A stretch of 64,000 bases of DNA. Source: Tissierella sp. P1 (GTDB lineage Bacteria > Bacillota > Clostridia > Tissierellales > Tissierellaceae). Below the pieces are notes generated by a model, which worked only from the letters and a program-made list of their open reading frames with translations, was not told the origin of the DNA and did no database searches. Positions 1 to 7,265 of this stretch are shown in pieces. The position numbers and the translations under genes were made by a program. The stretch's first letter is position 1, and every line of letters begins with the position of its first letter. The DNA lies in contig NZ_NPMN01000008.1 in the NCBI RefSeq assembly GCF_002266425.1, positions 92,761 through 156,760 of the forward strand, given 5' to 3'.

Positions 1-1
1 G

Positions 2-1660
2 GGAGAATTATTACTATATGCTGGAAAAATAACTGAAATTCAACTTAAAAATGCTTTAGATATACAGAAAAGGTCAGGGAAAAAGTTAGGAGAAGTTATT
101 GTTGCTGAAAAATTTACTACTGAGGATGATATTATTGAGGTATTAGAATTTCAGCTAGGAATACCACATGTAGATTTAGATAAGTATCAAATAAATTCGT
201 CTGTAGCCACAATCATTCCAGAAAATATAGTTAGGCGATATGAACTCATAGCGATAGATAAAAGAGATGATATTCTCATAGTAGCTATGGTTGATCCATT
301 GAATATTTTTGCTTTAGACGATGTTAAAATTTTCGTTAAATCAGAGATTCAACCAGTTATTTCAACAAAGGAAAAACTGTTAAAAGCAATAGATAGATTT
401 TATAGTGGAGAAACTACAAAAAAAGTATTAGAAGAATTTGAAGAGAATTTTTTACCTATTAATACAGATGATGTAGAGGACTCTGAGCTATTAGAAGTAA
501 CCAGTGCTCCAATAGTGAAACTCTTAAACTCTATAATCGAACAAGCTGTACGGGAAAGAGCATCTGATATACATATAGAGCCATATGCTGAAGATATAAG
601 AGTGCGATTTCGTATAGATGGAGATTTAAGAGAGGTTATGATACTTGCTAAAGGTAGTCTTTCAGGTATAGTTACTAGGATTAAAATTATCGGAAAAATG
701 AATATTGCAGAAAAAAGAATACCTCAAGACGGTAGAGTAGAAACTAAAATAAATGGTAAGGAAATAGATATGAGAATATCTACTTTGCCAACAGTTTATG
801 GAGAAAAGATTGTAATAAGATTACTAGATAGGTCTAATTTTATGTTCACAAAGGAAGCATTAGGTTTCAGCAAGGATGGGTTAGAAATATTCAATAAGAT
901 TCTAGCCCAACCATATGGAATGATATTAGTTACAGGACCTACAGGGAGTGGAAAGACTACTACTTTATATACTGTTCTTCAAGAGTTAAATCAAATAGAA
1001 AAAAATATAATCACTATAGAGGATCCAGTAGAGTATAAATTAAATGGAATCAATCAAGTACAGGTAAATACAAAGGCTGGATTAACCTTTGCCTCTGGAC
1101 TTAGAGCCATACTTAGACAAGACCCAGATATAGTAATGGTAGGAGAAATAAGGGATAGCGAAACTGCCGAGATAGCAATTAGGGCAGCAATTACTGGACA
1201 TTTAGTTCTTTCCACTTTACATACTAATGACAGTCCTTCTACCGTTGCAAGGCTTATTGATATGGGAATAGAATCATATTTAGTATCATCAGCTATTATA
1301 GGAGTCGTATCTCAAAGATTAATAAAATTACTTTGTCCAAAATGTAAGACGTCTTATGAGGCTGGGTATTTAGAAAAAAAAATCTTGGGTATGGAAGAAA
1401 AAGATAAATTGATATTAAATAAAGCCGTAGGATGTAGTTTTTGTAACAATGGATATAAAGGGAGAAGGGCAGTACATGAATTGATGCCAATTAATGAAAG
1501 TATTAGGCAACTTATAGATAAAGGAGCTAATATAGATGAATTAAGGACACAAGCTATAAAAGATGGAATGCATACATTATTAGAATCAGCAGCAAGCTTA
1601 GCAATTAGAGGAGATACTTCCTATGATGAAGTATTAAGAGTAGGATTTACATTGGGATAG
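2..1660 (+). CDS. pilB: PilB, type IV pilus extension ATPase (5' end cut by window edge)
   Basis: Hexameric cytoplasmic ATPase of the GspE/PilB family that powers pilus extension. The frame is open from base 2, and the first visible residues (GELLLYAGKITEIQL) look like the family's N-terminal MshEN domain, so only a few codons are missing upstream. Seen: a Walker A motif GPTGSGKTTT near 935-965, an Asp/His-box region, a Walker B-type stretch QDPDIVMVGEIRD near 1115-1150, and a C-terminal CxxC...CxxC zinc motif (CPKC, CSFC) near 1335-1450. An internal ATG at 287 would delete the N-terminal domain and is not the start. pilT follows 11 bases later, which indicates an operon. Confidence 0.95.
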   Translation, partial: GELLLYAGKITEIQLKNALDIQKRSGKKLGEVIVAEKFTTEDDIIEVLEFQLGIPHVDLDKYQINSSVATIIPENIVRRYELIAIDKRDDILIVAMVDPLNIFALDDVKIFVKSEIQPVISTKEKLLKAIDRFYSGETTKKVLEEFEENFLPINTDDVEDSELLEVTSAPIVKLLNSIIEQAVRERASDIHIEPYAEDIRVRFRIDGDLREVMILAKGSLSGIVTRIKIIGKMNIAEKRIPQDGRVETKINGKEIDMRISTLPTVYGEKIVIRLLDRSNFMFTKEALGFSKDGLEIFNKILAQPYGMILVTGPTGSGKTTTLYTVLQELNQIEKNIITIEDPVEYKLNGINQVQVNTKAGLTFASGLRAILRQDPDIVMVGEIRDSETAEIAIRAAITGHLVLSTLHTNDSPSTVARLIDMGIESYLVSSAIIGVVSQRLIKLLCPKCKTSYEAGYLEKKILGMEEKDKLILNKAVGCSFCNNGYKGRRAVHELMPINESIRQLIDKGANIDELRTQAIKDGMHTLLESAASLAIRGDTSYDEVLRVGFTLG

Positions 1661-1671
1661 GGGGACATAAA

Positions 1672-2724
1672 ATGAATATAATTGAACTTGTGAACATAGC
1701 TACTTCTAAAAAGGCATCTGACATTCATATAACAGTCGGAATGCCTCCTGTTTTAAGAATAAATGGTCAGCTGATAAACTTTGGCGAAGAAAAATTAAGA
1801 CCAGACGATACAAAAACTTTAGTTTATGAAACTTTGAATGAGCATTTAATAAAAGAATTAGAAGAAAATGGTGAAGTAGACACTTCCTTTTCTAGTCCAG
1901 GAATAGGTAGATATAGAGTAAATGCATATAAGCAAAGAGGATCCTATGGTATGGCATTAAGAATAATTCCGTTAGAAATACCTAACATAGATGACTTGGG
2001 ACTTCCGCCAGTGGTAAAAGATTTAGCTAGATTACCTCGTGGACTTATTTTGGTTACTGGCCCTACAGGAAGTGGAAAATCCACAACCTTAGCTACTATG
2101 ATAAATCAAATAAATAATGAAAGAAAATGCCACATATTGACTCTTGAAGATCCTATAGAATATTTACATAAACATAATAAAAGTATAGTAAATCAGAGAG
2201 AAATAGGTACGGATTCTAAATCCTTTGCATCAAGTCTTAGGGCTGCTTTAAGGCAAGATCCAGATGTTATATTAGTTGGAGAAATGAGAGACTTAGAGAC
2301 GATATCTATAGCGCTTACTGCAGCTGAAACAGGTCATCTTGTGTTATCAACTTTGCACACCAATGGAGCTGCAAAGACTATAGATAGGATAATAGACGTG
2401 TTTCCACCACATCAGCAGCAGCAAGTGAGAGTACAGTTCTCATCGGCTATTCAGGCAATAATATCTCAGCAATTATTGCCAAAGACAGATGAATCTGGAA
2501 GGGTAGCTGCCTTTGAAATAATGGTAGCAACATCAGCCATAAGAAATTTAATTCGAGAAGATAAGATTCATCAAATAGATACAGCGATACAAACAGGAGC
2601 AAAATATCAGATGCAACCTATGGATTCGTCATTACTTGAGCTCTATAAAAGAGGATTAATATCTAAGGATATAGCTTTAATGCAGGCGATAAATCAAGAA
2701 AATATTAGAAAATATATTATTTAG
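1672..2724 (+). CDS. pilT: PilT, type IV pilus retraction ATPase
   Basis: Retraction motor of the pilus, 350 residues, the usual PilT length. It has an N-terminal PAS-like domain with the family motif KKASDIHITVGMPP, a Walker A motif GPTGSGKSTT, a Walker B region QDPDVILVGEMRD, and the PilT-typical LRAALRQDPD and HLVLSTLHTN stretches. Unlike PilB it has no zinc-binding CxxC pairs. A good ribosome site (agggggac) sits 7 bases before the ATG. The presence of PilT predicts that pili here can retract, which suits twitching motility or DNA uptake. pilC follows after 11 bases. Confidence 0.95.
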   Translation: MNIIELVNIATSKKASDIHITVGMPPVLRINGQLINFGEEKLRPDDTKTLVYETLNEHLIKELEENGEVDTSFSSPGIGRYRVNAYKQRGSYGMALRIIPLEIPNIDDLGLPPVVKDLARLPRGLILVTGPTGSGKSTTLATMINQINNERKCHILTLEDPIEYLHKHNKSIVNQREIGTDSKSFASSLRAALRQDPDVILVGEMRDLETISIALTAAETGHLVLSTLHTNGAAKTIDRIIDVFPPHQQQQVRVQFSSAIQAIISQQLLPKTDESGRVAAFEIMVATSAIRNLIREDKIHQIDTAIQTGAKYQMQPMDSSLLELYKRGLISKDIALMQAINQENIRKYII

Positions 2725-2735
2725 GATGTGACCCT

Positions 2736-3938
2736 ATGATATATAGGTATAAAGCAGTATCTCAAGATGGAGAAATGATAGAAGGGTATTTTGAAGGAAG
2801 TGAGAAGTCGGATGTATTAGCAATGCTAAAGGGAAATAACTATCTGACGGTTTCAATAGAGAAGGATATAGAGGCGGAAGCGCAGATAGATATCTTTTCT
2901 AGCAAAGTTAAAAAGAAAGATTTAGCAGTATTTTGCAGACAATTTTATACAATGTTAGATGCAGGTATAGGCATAGTAAAATGTATAGAAATATTAGAGA
3001 AACAATCTGAAAATAAAAATTTAGTTAAGGCATTAGGAGCATTATATGAAAATGTTCAGAAAGGGTTTACCTTATCTGAAGGAATGAAAAAACATCCCAA
3101 GGTATTTCCAGCACTCCTTATAAATATGATTGAAGCAGGAGAAGTCAGTGGAAACTTAGATACAATAATGGAAAGAATGGCGGTACATTTTGAGAAGGAA
3201 AACAAATTGGAAAACAAAATTAAATCAGCGTTAATATATCCAATAGCATTAGCAGTAGTTTCGATTGCAGTGGTTATATTCTTATTAGTAGCTGTTATGC
3301 CGACTTTCATAGGTATGTTTGAATCTAGCGGACAAGCATTACCAGTTCCTACACAGGTTTTACTCAATATAAGTAATTGGCTAACAAATTTCTGGTATAT
3401 ATTTATAGTAATAGTCGTGGGAATGATAGCAGGATTTGGCACTTTTAGGCAAACACCTATTGGCAGGAATTTTTTAGATACATTAAAGCTCAAAATCCCA
3501 ATAGTAAAAGATACAAATGTAAAAATAATTACATCAAGATTTACAAGGACTTTATCAACTCTAATATCTAGTGGTATTCCTTTACTTCAATCCATAGATG
3601 TGGTAGCCAAAGTAGTAGGAAATAAAGTAGTACATGATAGATTAGCAATAGCAGCTGAAAATGTAAGAAAAGGAGTTGCTTTGTCTAGAGCAATTAACGA
3701 AATGGGAGTATTTCCGCCAATGGTAGATTCCATGATAAAAATAGGAGAAGAATCAGGTTCTCTTGATGATATATTATACAAAACAGCAGATTTCTACGAT
3801 GATGAAGTAGAAGTAGCTTTACAAAGAATGACTAGCCTGATGGAACCTCTTATGTTAGTTGTTATGGCAGTGGTCATTGGGTTTATAGTTATAGCTATGG
3901 CAATGCCGATGTTTGATATGGTGAATACTATACAGTAA
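2736..3938 (+). CDS. pilC: PilC, type IV pilus inner-membrane platform protein
   Basis: GspF/PilC-family polytopic membrane protein that couples the PilB and PilT motors to the growing pilus. At 400 residues it has the expected length, with two repeated cytoplasmic GspF domains (about residues 60-190 and 265-385). Membrane segments lie near residues 165-190 and 215-235, with a last one near 370-395. The FCRQFYTML and GEESGSLDD-type motifs are characteristic. It is the third gene of the pilB-pilT-pilC group. The next 422 bases hold no gene but carry a promoter, a riboswitch and a terminator, so the assembly genes and the pilin can be transcribed separately. Confidence 0.95.
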   Translation: MIYRYKAVSQDGEMIEGYFEGSEKSDVLAMLKGNNYLTVSIEKDIEAEAQIDIFSSKVKKKDLAVFCRQFYTMLDAGIGIVKCIEILEKQSENKNLVKALGALYENVQKGFTLSEGMKKHPKVFPALLINMIEAGEVSGNLDTIMERMAVHFEKENKLENKIKSALIYPIALAVVSIAVVIFLLVAVMPTFIGMFESSGQALPVPTQVLLNISNWLTNFWYIFIVIVVGMIAGFGTFRQTPIGRNFLDTLKLKIPIVKDTNVKIITSRFTRTLSTLISSGIPLLQSIDVVAKVVGNKVVHDRLAIAAENVRKGVALSRAINEMGVFPPMVDSMIKIGEESGSLDDILYKTADFYDDEVEVALQRMTSLMEPLMLVVMAVVIGFIVIAMAMPMFDMVNTIQ

Positions 3939-3943
3939 TAAAT

Positions 3944-3968
3944 AATTGAAAATGAACAGTTCACAATT
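3944..3968. repeat. Short AATTG/CACAATT-type intergenic repeat, copy A
   Basis: A low-complexity stretch built of units resembling attgaaaatgaacag and ttcacaatt, just after pilC. A related stretch in the other orientation lies at 4245-4278, on the far side of the riboswitch. Such AT-rich degenerate repeats occur between genes in clostridia; I see no coding or target-site signature. The assignment as a repeat rests only on visual similarity. Confidence 0.3.
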
Positions 3969-3994
3969 AAAACGAATTATTCATTTACCAAATA

Positions 3995-4023
3995 TTGACA
4001 ATTAAAAGGGATTATTATAATAT
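3995..4023 (+). promoter_or_regulatory. SigA-type promoter for the pilin transcript
   Basis: A perfect -35 hexamer TTGACA at 3995-4000 is followed by overlapping -10 candidates TATAAT (4016-4021, 15-base spacer) and TAATAT (4018-4023, 17-base spacer). Transcription would begin near 4030, just before the c-di-GMP riboswitch, so the switch would head the pilin mRNA. Confidence 0.7.
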
Positions 4024-4051
4024 AAAATAAATTAAATTATCGAAAAATGAA

Positions 4052-4145
4052 TATTTCCTCGGCAAAGTTAAGGAAACTTAGCGACGCAAAGCTTGAGTCT
4101 AAGGTTATCCAATAGGATAATGATGATCGTTCAGCTGCATAAATA
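4052..4145 (+). promoter_or_regulatory. Class I cyclic-di-GMP riboswitch (GEMM-I) upstream of pilA
   Basis: Matches the GEMM-I consensus in order: GGCAAA (4061-4066); a 6-bp helix gttaag/cttagc capped by a GAAA tetraloop (4067-4082); GACGCAAAGC (4083-4092); GTCTAAGG (4097-4104) opening the second arm; a variable hairpin ttatcc/ggataa; then ATGATCG and CAGCT closing the arm. The outer P1 helix can form between TATTT (4052-4056) and AAATA (4141-4145). The 3' half of the aptamer is also the 5' arm of the terminator at 4134-4170. Ligand binding should therefore prevent termination, an ON switch for the downstream pilin. GEMM-I RNAs bind c-di-GMP; the direction of control is inferred from the overlap. 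Confidence 0.92.
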
Positions 4146-4170
4146 GTTGTATTATTTATGCAGCTTTTTT
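4134..4170 (+). terminator. Riboswitch expression-platform terminator
   Basis: A perfect 12-bp stem (4134-4145 with 4153-4164), a 7-base loop, and six T from 4165. Its 5' arm overlaps the 3' strands of the riboswitch helices, so aptamer folding and this terminator are mutually exclusive. It can also stop read-through from pilC. Confidence 0.9.
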
Positions 4171-4244
4171 GTACGATAAAACTATTTTGATAAATTAAAC
4201 TTGTAAATTTCTTTGTTTACAAATAAACAGAGTCTGCAGATTTT

Positions 4245-4278
4245 AAATTGCGCATTGTGCACTGGGGATTGTGAATTG
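4245..4278. repeat. Short AATTG/CACAATT-type intergenic repeat, copy B
   Basis: Runs of units such as aaattgcgcattgtgc and ggggattgtgaattg in the pilA leader. They resemble the reverse complement of copy A at 3944-3968. No gene is visible between 4171 and 4360. The rest of that leader holds a small inverted repeat (TTGTAAA/TTTACAA, 4201-4222) and the pilin ribosome site aaggggg. Confidence 0.3.
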
Positions 4279-4360
4279 ATAGAATGGTGGTGATTTAGGA
4301 AAGAGATCATTGTTGTAATTATATAATTATTTTTAAAATAAAAATTAAGGGGGAAAACAA

Positions 4361-4801
4361 ATGTTGAAATGGATTAACAAGAAAAGAAACAGAAAAGGAT
4401 TTACATTGGTGGAGTTAGTGGTAGTTATTGCAATATTAGGGATATTGGCAGCTATAGCTGTACCTAAGTTGAGTAAGTCAAGAGAAAATGCAGCAATAGC
4501 AGCCCATAATGCTAATGTTAGAACACTTGAATCAGCTGCGACATTAGCAGTATCTGAAGGTAGTGGAGCTATTGAATGGGGGAAAGAAGAAGGAGAAAAT
4601 GATGATGGAACTAGAAAAGGATGGGAAAACTATCTTCAATCATGGCCCGATATTCCAAATGGGTTAGTTGGCAAAGAATACGATGGAGAAGATGGAAAAG
4701 TTACTATTGGTAAAGATGATAAATATAAAGTTGAGATTAAAGATAATGGTGAAATAAAAGTAACACCACCAAAGGCAATAACTGACAAGAAGGTAGACTA
4801 A
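4361..4801 (+). CDS. pilA: Major type IV pilin (PilA-like prepilin)
   Basis: A 146-residue prepilin. It has a short basic leader ending KRNRKG, then FTLVELVVVIAILGILAAI, the class III N-terminal helix with Glu at mature position 5; PilD would cut after the Gly. The body is short, charged and poor in cysteine, as in clostridial major pilins. A strong ribosome site (aaggggg) precedes the ATG. The gene lies directly behind the c-di-GMP riboswitch and terminator, and its position as the first pilin after the switch supports the major-subunit role. No chaperone or sortase motif is present. The major-subunit status is inferred. Confidence 0.9.
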   Translation: MLKWINKKRNRKGFTLVELVVVIAILGILAAIAVPKLSKSRENAAIAAHNANVRTLESAATLAVSEGSGAIEWGKEEGENDDGTRKGWENYLQSWPDIPNGLVGKEYDGEDGKVTIGKDDKYKVEIKDNGEIKVTPPKAITDKKVD

Positions 4802-4877
4802 TATTTTTGAGCTAAGATACTAGGTGTCGACTGAATATTGTTGAATATTATATTAGGATATTACAAAGGAGAACATT

Positions 4878-5090
4878 ATGCAACTAATAATTCCACTATA
4901 CGAGCTATTAATAGATTTATTTTTAAATGTATGTAATGTAGGCTACTAAGAAAAAAGCGTTGCTTTTCCTTCCTGTCGTTGTCCTAATTATAGTACAAGC
5001 TTAAAATGGTGTGACTTAGTACCAGTATCTAGATTTATAGAAAATACAAATATTGTAGGGAGATTTTCTCCCTACAGTGTCAAAATACTG
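4878..5090 (+). pseudogene. Decayed duplicate of the 5' end of pilD
   Basis: This stretch aligns base by base with the first ~210 bases of the intact pilD at 9723, including the ribosome site before the ATG. Shared blocks include tttttaaatgtatgta, ttttccttcct, tgtcctaatt, aatggtgtgactt and gtaccagtat. The reading frame meets a stop after 23 codons, and the first CxxC motif is lost. Nothing after the region of the second CxxC motif is recognisable. It is a partial duplication that has decayed. The whole 363-base gap between pilA and the next gene contains no other gene. Confidence 0.85.
5055..5075. repeat. Perfect 9-bp inverted repeat inside the pilD remnant
   Basis: GTAGGGAGA and TCTCCCTAC are separated by three T. 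The equivalent bases in intact pilD do not form this palindrome, so it arose after duplication. No U-run follows, so it is not an intrinsic terminator; in RNA it would be a stable hairpin between the pilA message and the minor-pilin genes. Confidence 0.6.
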
Positions 5091-5164
5091 TGCTATGTAA
5101 CAAGATGTCTAAGGACATTTGGTTAGATAGTATAGATAATATAAATTGATTAAAAGGTGATAGG

Positions 5165-5620
5165 ATGAATTATATAAATAAGAACCTAAAAAGAGTTAAA
5201 GGTTTTGTATTGCCAGTAGTTCTAATGGTAATGGTAGTATTATCAATTTTATTTATTTCGATTATAACAATCGCCCAATCAAATACTAAGCAAGTTACAA
5301 CTCAAGAAGATAATTTAAGGGCATATTATTTAGCTAGATCAGGTATAGACATAGCATATGCGGCTTTAATGGAAGAAAAAGATGGTGATTTAAAGATATA
5401 TAAGTTTATAAAAGATACGAAAGATACCTTGACTCATAAGAACCTTGCTTTACCTAATGAGATAGATCCTGTTGGATATGTGGATATAGAAATTTCGAAG
5501 GAAGATGATGAAATTAAAATTCGTGCTGCTGCTAAAACAGCAAAGGGATCTGGAACTTCATCTTTATCACTTTATATTGATAAGAATAATCTTAGTAGGA
5601 CTAGATGGATAAAAGAATAA
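5165..5620 (+). CDS. PilX-like minor pilus protein
   Basis: A 151-residue protein with a short basic leader ending RVKG, then FVLPVVLMVMVVLSILF, an N-terminal membrane helix of the PilX_N type. The following QDNLRAYYLARSGIDIAYAAL-type segment (ARSGID, about residues 58-66) is typical of PilX/ComG-like accessory pilins that prime pilus assembly at the tip. The mature Glu5 is absent, as is usual for PilX/GspK-like proteins. It is preceded by a ribosome site (aaaggtgatagg) and followed 22 bases later by another prepilin gene. Function is assigned by N-terminal family resemblance only. Confidence 0.8.
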   Translation: MNYINKNLKRVKGFVLPVVLMVMVVLSILFISIITIAQSNTKQVTTQEDNLRAYYLARSGIDIAYAALMEEKDGDLKIYKFIKDTKDTLTHKNLALPNEIDPVGYVDIEISKEDDEIKIRAAAKTAKGSGTSSLSLYIDKNNLSRTRWIKE

Positions 5621-5642
5621 TATAAGGTCAAGAGGGATCTGC

Positions 5643-7247
5643 ATGAATAAAAGAAAAGGATTTACTTTAATAGAATTGATTATAGCAATAAGTATAGGAC
5701 TTATGGTAATGGTTATTGCCTATAATATCTTATTTATAGGAATAAGAGGACATTCGAGTACATTTAGATCCTTTGAAAATCAAGCCGATATCAGATATGC
5801 CATTGAAACTACTAATAATGCCATAAGATTTTCAACAGTGGGGTTTATGGTAACTGAAGATGATTTCAAACCAGTCGTTGAGAATGGTGATATAAAAGGG
5901 TTAGTTAAACCTTGGAACTATATAGGGTTAGGGCCTGATAAAAAATCAATTGTACATTATAAATATGTATCCATTGATGGTAAAACGGGTTATTATAAGA
6001 TGGATGTTCTAACCCATGGATTAGAAGATTTGATATATGATTTGAAATTTACTAAACCGAGTGAAACTCAAGAAGATAAAATAATTAGATATATGCTTAA
6101 AGTCAGTAATAATAGGAAATCCGATACTATAGCTACCGAAGTTGAGGCTATTAATGCACTTCACATTATAGATTGGGGAGATGCAAAGAAGCCAGCCGTT
6201 GCATTAGCTTATAGAACAGAGGAGACACCTGAAATCTATAAAAGGCCTGTTGCTGCAATATCTATGGTACTAGATACATCAGGAAGTATGAATTGGGGCA
6301 TGAATGGTGAAGGAACTACAACTACAGGGATAAATGGAAATAACCCCGTTAGGTTAAGTCTTTTAAAGAATACATTAAATGATCCAAATGGAGGCTTGTT
6401 TTCTATATTTGAGGAATCTGATGTATATGTAAGTCTAGTCCCATTTTCTTATAATGCAAATATGCCACATAGTAACTATAACAGTAAAGATGTAAACAGA
6501 ATAGATCTATCTAGTTTTTATAATGTTAAAGTCAATGATGAAAAAAATAAATTACAGACTATGGTCAATGCCTTAACTGCAGATGGTGCTACTAATACTG
6601 GAGACGGTATGAGGAGAGCATATTATCAATTAAAGAAATTTAATGAAAATAAAAGTAGTTATGGATTAAATTCTAAACAGCAAGTGAAGAGCTACATGGT
6701 AGTTCTTGTAGATGGTGTAACAACTGCAGGAAGTGCAAATATTAATATTAGAAGGAATGGTTATGGATACTTTGATAACTTTCTTACTAGTATGGAGGAT
6801 CTAGGCATATTTTATACGAATAATAGAAATTTAAGTGGATATGGATGGTTAGCAGGCAAACATCCCAGTGGATATACTTATTATTTAACAAATCAAAAAC
6901 ATTCAGTAGGGAATGGAGTGTCTTTAGACATTACATATGGTGAACCATATGTACAAAAAATTGGAGAAATGATACAAGGTTCAAAGATTATAGATCAAGC
7001 CTTTATCATTGGATATTCAAATGCTAAGGACAGATATGGGAAATTCTATGAATTAGAAAGTGTGACAAACATAGCTAGATCTTTTGGAATAACTGTAGGA
7101 GATAATGAAGCAAATGAAAAGTTTATAAACAATGATTTTGTTTTTGTGGCAACAGATAGAGAAAGTTTAAGGGAAGCGTTTGAGAATATTGGTGGATATA
7201 TTAATGAGGAATTATGGCAAATAGACGGTCCAAAGTTAAAACCTTAG
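5643..7247 (+). CDS. Modular prepilin with von Willebrand A domain
   Basis: A 534-residue prepilin. The leader MNKRKG is followed by FTLIELIIAISIGLMV, with Glu at mature position 5. A pilin body fills roughly residues 35-190. From about residue 203 comes a von Willebrand factor A domain with the metal-ion adhesion motif DTSGS (residues 211-215), a DGATNTGDG loop near 316 that would supply the Thr, and a VVLVDG strand near 355 that would supply the Asp. vWA-bearing pilins are known adhesive tip subunits in Gram-positive T4P (for example PilB of Streptococcus sanguinis). Here it is a candidate tip adhesin for host or matrix ligands. The ligand cannot be read from sequence. Confidence 0.88.
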   Translation: MNKRKGFTLIELIIAISIGLMVMVIAYNILFIGIRGHSSTFRSFENQADIRYAIETTNNAIRFSTVGFMVTEDDFKPVVENGDIKGLVKPWNYIGLGPDKKSIVHYKYVSIDGKTGYYKMDVLTHGLEDLIYDLKFTKPSETQEDKIIRYMLKVSNNRKSDTIATEVEAINALHIIDWGDAKKPAVALAYRTEETPEIYKRPVAAISMVLDTSGSMNWGMNGEGTTTTGINGNNPVRLSLLKNTLNDPNGGLFSIFEESDVYVSLVPFSYNANMPHSNYNSKDVNRIDLSSFYNVKVNDEKNKLQTMVNALTADGATNTGDGMRRAYYQLKKFNENKSSYGLNSKQQVKSYMVVLVDGVTTAGSANINIRRNGYGYFDNFLTSMEDLGIFYTNNRNLSGYGWLAGKHPSGYTYYLTNQKHSVGNGVSLDITYGEPYVQKIGEMIQGSKIIDQAFIIGYSNAKDRYGKFYELESVTNIARSFGITVGDNEANEKFINNDFVFVATDRESLREAFENIGGYINEELWQIDGPKLKP

Positions 7248-7265
7248 TAGGGGGCTCGTACAGGA

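Noticed and set aside
3056..3493. Minus-strand open frames, for example inside pilC, scpB and rluB
   Set aside because: They lie opposite strongly conserved genes, lack ribosome sites and show no family motifs; AT-rich coding sequence produces such shadows.
4878..4949. Short peptide gene beginning at ATG 4878
   Set aside because: The 23-codon frame is the decayed start of a pilD copy, and the match to intact pilD extends beyond its stop in other frames.
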